Assembly: GCA_012934845.2 (NCBI GenBank)
Contig: WNNJ02002157.1
Span: 62,001-126,000 of the forward strand
DNA from: Pomphorhynchus laevis
Lineage: Eukaryota > Acanthocephala > Palaeacanthocephala > Echinorhynchida > Pomphorhynchidae
Direction of reading: 5' to 3'
DNA: 64,000 nucleotides
Of the stretch, positions 58,970 through 64,000 are shown in pieces (positions within the stretch are counted from its first letter, which is position 1; each line of letters starts with the position of its first letter). The notes below the pieces were generated by a model. It ran no database searches and was not told where the DNA came from. It saw only the letters and a list, made by a program, of their open reading frames with translations. The position numbers and the translations under genes were made by a program.

Positions 58970-61450
58970 CGCGTAAGTTCAATTGAGCTTCCGCAATCCA
59001 GGAAGTAGCCAAACGCTTTAACGACGATTTATCCCTGGATTTGATAACATATTGGGGAAGCACGTTCCAAACTCGCACTGCTCGATGTGACAATCGAAAT
59101 ATAGAATTATGACTGCCATAAGATTGAGTACGAAATCAGACGTATGATCCCTGTATCCAAACCTTAAATTAACCTCAATTGCAGCAATAGGGTAGCCATT
59201 ACGTTTTCGGACTATGTGCAACGTGTTAATGAGATCATGAAAAAGTAGTTGAGATCTAACAGTAGTCAAACGGAGACATTGCAAACGAGATTCGCACGGC
59301 TTACTAGACATCCCCACCCCTTATTTTGAAGATAGTTTTAATATATTTTCAAGGTCGTTCAAATCTCTTCGAGTACCGGAATGTGCCGAAACACCATACT
59401 CAATTAATAGTCAAACTAACGATTTGAAAATAATCGCAATGTAGAGGGAAACAATTATCGGAAGCTATTTCGAATTAGCTACAGAACAAGGCGGGCAGTA
59501 GAACACACATGACCAGTGTACATCGATGTCTTAAGAGGGGATGATACTATAATATCCAGGTCACAAACATGATCATGAGATTGAATTTTATTTGGGCCAA
59601 TAAAATAATTAGACGATACGACAAACTTATCTATTCAAGGTGAACATATTTAGAAAAGTTTACGAATAATCCGGTTAACACTCAGCATAAGTGTATCGTA
59701 CACATATCATGCTGACGATCACTTTCATCTGAATCATGCGGATAACTCGTCATATATTCAGATCATTAGCGAATGCCAAGAACTGACAGCCCAACTTGGT
59801 CAACCGAGTGTTTAGAAACACATAAAACAACAATGTTTCAAGAATAGTGCCTTGAGGAACACCACATTTGAGTGAACGAGTGGCTGACATTATATTTTCG
59901 ACACACTTGAAAGCAACTAGAAGATAAAAAAAAGATTTTTTAACGTGGCAAATGCGTGCCAGCGCACGCTTACATGACCACAACAAAACAAAAATGAAAA
60001 TAATGTGTCGAGAAGGTGTGAACGGAAGAGGTGTTTGAATGTGATAAAGGAAGGAGCGCGGCGGATGTCGAGAGGGAGTTGATTCCAGGCGAGTGAGGCG
60101 GCGACGAGGAAGGATCGGAGACCATAGTTGTTGGAGTAATTAGGAACGTGGAGTAAGAGGGTATGACGGGAACGCAGTGATAGAGAGGTGGGGCGAGTGT
60201 CGTCTAAGAAAGGAAGGTTGATGAACGATGGGGAGCCGACAGCGATGAGACGAAAAGTTACGAGAAGAAGGCGGAGTTTGATGCGGATGTGGATGGTGGG
60301 CAAGGAGAGTTGGACAAGATATATGGATGTGGGTCGAAGTGACGAAGACGAAAGAGCACTCGAACGGCGGAGTTTATTATTCGTTGTAGGGGTAGGATGA
60401 TTGATTTTGGAGAATTGGCGAAAAGGCTAAGGCAGTAATTGATTTTAGGGAAAAGAGCGATAAAAAGCACTTATTTCAGCCTACCAAATCACTGTGGACC
60501 CCGTAGTCCAACAGTAACTGAAACAAGCAAGAGTGAGAAACTCGATCGAATGCACGGCTAAAATTAACAAACACGGCATGAGTGACGATACCTACTGAAT
60601 TTGATGCCACCCATTCCTTGGGCAGGATGAATGATGCCATTTCTATTAAGATGATTAGTTAAGTGGCGATAAACAGTGCGTTGAGGTATCTTACGTACTA
60701 CATGTGTGAGACTAATTCAACTATAATTCGAAACACTGGTCCGATCGACATTTTCAAAAACTGGCACAACAGTAGCGGTTAACCAATCTTCTGGCAACTA
60801 ACCACTATTAATCGATAACTTAAATAACTCAGACAATTGGCTAGTTATACCAGTGCGAAAATCTTTCAGAATAAACCGATGAACGTCATCATATCCTGCA
60901 AAATAATACGAGCAAAGACTAGAAATTTCCATATCAGCATCGTCGTTTGTTATCACTATCGAACAAGCATCGATATAATGTCTTCTTACAGGCTCCAGAG
61001 ATAAGCCGGTCGATTGAGAATCACTGACACGCTCGAATGAATCCGCAAAAATTTCAGCTATAGGAGCTTTCGAATCTATAAGTTCCTCGCTGGAGCACAC
61101 ATTATATTGATCATGGTAACGATTTGCTTTTTCGGATGTAAGACCAGAATTGCTTCGGAGTGACATTCAAAGAACGAGCTTTTTGCAGTTCGTATGCTCT
61201 ACGCTTCGTAAGTTTAGCTGGATTAAATTGATTACGTAACCGAATGATCGAACATCTAAGAGAATGATCGCAAATAGCATGCTTAAACATTATAATTCTA
61301 CGCTTTAGTAAGGCTTTTAATTCTGCATTTATCAACGGATCCACGTGCCGTTTTTTCTTACGAATAACGGTCTTTGGAGTAAACATATCCGAGATTGAGA
61401 TTAGCGTGTTGTGCAACTTAAGCCTTTTATCATCAATAGTGCAACTATCA
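58970..61450 (-). mobile_element. LINE E, CR1/Jockey-group element, interrupted by copy (e)
   Basis: Minus-strand fragments run 5' to 3': linker (FTPKTVIRKKKRHVDPLINA, TPKQFWSYIRKSKSLP) at 61110-61416, EIFADSFERVSDSQ at 61015-61060, FAGYDDVHRFILKDF at 60860-60905, a WLTATVVPVF-like block near 60750, RT SLKCGVPQGTIL and FANDLNI at 59750-59880, and a C-terminal region (TVRSQLLFHDLINTLHIVRK; EQCEFGTCFPNML) at 59018-59317. The catalytic site reads FAND in place of FADD. It has many stops. The element is split by a nested insertion between RT domains. Confidence 0.8.
59931..60467 (-). mobile_element. LINE copy (e), nested in LINE E
   Basis: A 5'-truncated insertion with ORF2 C-terminus (INYCLSLFANSP, LLLHVPNYSNNYGLRSFLVA, AWNQLPLDIRRAPSF, HLFRSHLLD) and the family 3' end. 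GATAAAAA at 59923-59930 and again at 60459-60466 is a likely target-site duplication. Same orientation as the host LINE. The ORF2 tail is open over about 128 codons, so it is among the younger copies. Confidence 0.85.
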
Positions 61451-61554
61451 CAGCCAAATTGGAGATTTTCAGATTAATTATAACTTGCATATTAAGAAAT
61501 CTAAAACTATTATTTATGTAATTTTCTGCGTCCTATAGGGGAGATTGATTGCGA

Positions 61555-61790
61555 ACCGTATAAAACAAGACGGTCTGCGATCCTTCCTTGTCGCCGCCCC
61601 ACTCGCCTGAAATCAGCTCCCACTCGACGTCCGCTGCGCTCCCTCCTTTATTGCATTCAAATGCCGCATCCGTATCCACCTCCTCGAAACATGATGTAGA
61701 CTTTTGTTGCTGTTGTTGTGGTCATGTAAAAGCGTGCGCCGGCACGCATTTGCCACGTAAAAATAAACTTTTTTTAAGATCAGTAGGAAT
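61555..61790 (+). mobile_element. 5'-truncated LINE 3' end (copy f)
   Basis: Plus-strand copy: CCTTGTCGCCGCCCCACTCG, CCACTCGACGTCCGC, GTCATGTAAAAGCGTGCGCC, terminal CACGTAAAAATAAAC and T-run. About 230 bp. Confidence 0.85.
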
Positions 61791-63745
<1,955 letters not shown>

Positions 63746-63946
63746 ATAATATAACAAGGCTATGACAGTATAGCTATTAAATACGAAACACCTATAAGAG
63801 TGTATATATTTTTACATTTTGTGATTAATTTTTGAATTTTATTAATATATTTCTGTTTGATTTCCCTTTAATTGTTTATATCGTGAATTTTTTAAGAAGT
63901 GATTAATTTTATTAAAAGAGCTTTTGGAATTTGTGTGAGCGGGATA

Positions 63947-63952
63947 AATAAA
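63947..63952 (+). terminator. Candidate polyadenylation signal for Abi
   Basis: AATAAA about 200 bp after the Abi stop, in a T-rich 3' UTR. Confidence 0.45.
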
Positions 63953-64000
63953 AATTCATTTAAATATTAGTTATACACTAAATATGTAATTATTTTATAA

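Overview
The window is AT-rich eukaryotic DNA from an invertebrate animal. Its genes are animal genes: a Vsx homeobox gene with a CVC domain, an Abl-interactor (Abi), Notchless (Nle1), Rexo4, the minor-spliceosome protein Rnpc3 and proteasome subunit Psmb2. Several are split by very short canonical GT-AG introns of 47-51 bp. The phylum cannot be fixed from the sequence. No prokaryotic features, CRISPR arrays, rRNA or convincing tRNA genes were seen.

Layout. 1-370: possible last exon of an unknown gene. 720-1770: LTR-element gag fossil. About 2990-5340: decayed LINE. 8182-13020 (+): Vsx, four exons recognised, introns filled with Penelope-like (PLE) and LINE debris. 13689-14090: foldback repeat whose right arm carries a hammerhead-ribozyme-like core. 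14600-15760: duplicated exon-like block. 17399-21231 (-): Nle1, split by a 2.5-kb intron with unusual ends. 21575-21755: two more hammerhead-like copies. 22773-23581 (-): Rexo4. 27132-28367 (-): Rnpc3, with a 75-bp tandem array just upstream. 30989-31971 (-): Psmb2. 33100-34900: old LINE. 37436-40892 (-): an unrecognised gene of three exons, two of them ancient duplicates. 41250-61790: a retroelement graveyard with at least four LINE lineages, PLE pieces, a reverse transcriptase-nuclease relic and nested insertions. 62822-63745 (+): Abi.

The host genes are unrelated housekeeping or developmental loci and show no operon logic. Nle1 (60S maturation) and Rexo4 (nucleolar exonuclease) are adjacent on the same strand; both act in ribosome-related processes, but this may be chance.

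The most unusual signals are: (1) the Nle1 intron, whose best protein-level junction gives GT...AC ends that form a terminal inverted repeat; (2) hammerhead-like ribozyme cores in a small dispersed repeat; (3) an excess of perfect short hairpins (11-19 bp stems, tiny loops) through genes, spacers and dead LINEs, suggesting a template-switching mutational process; (4) the duplicated-exon orphan gene.
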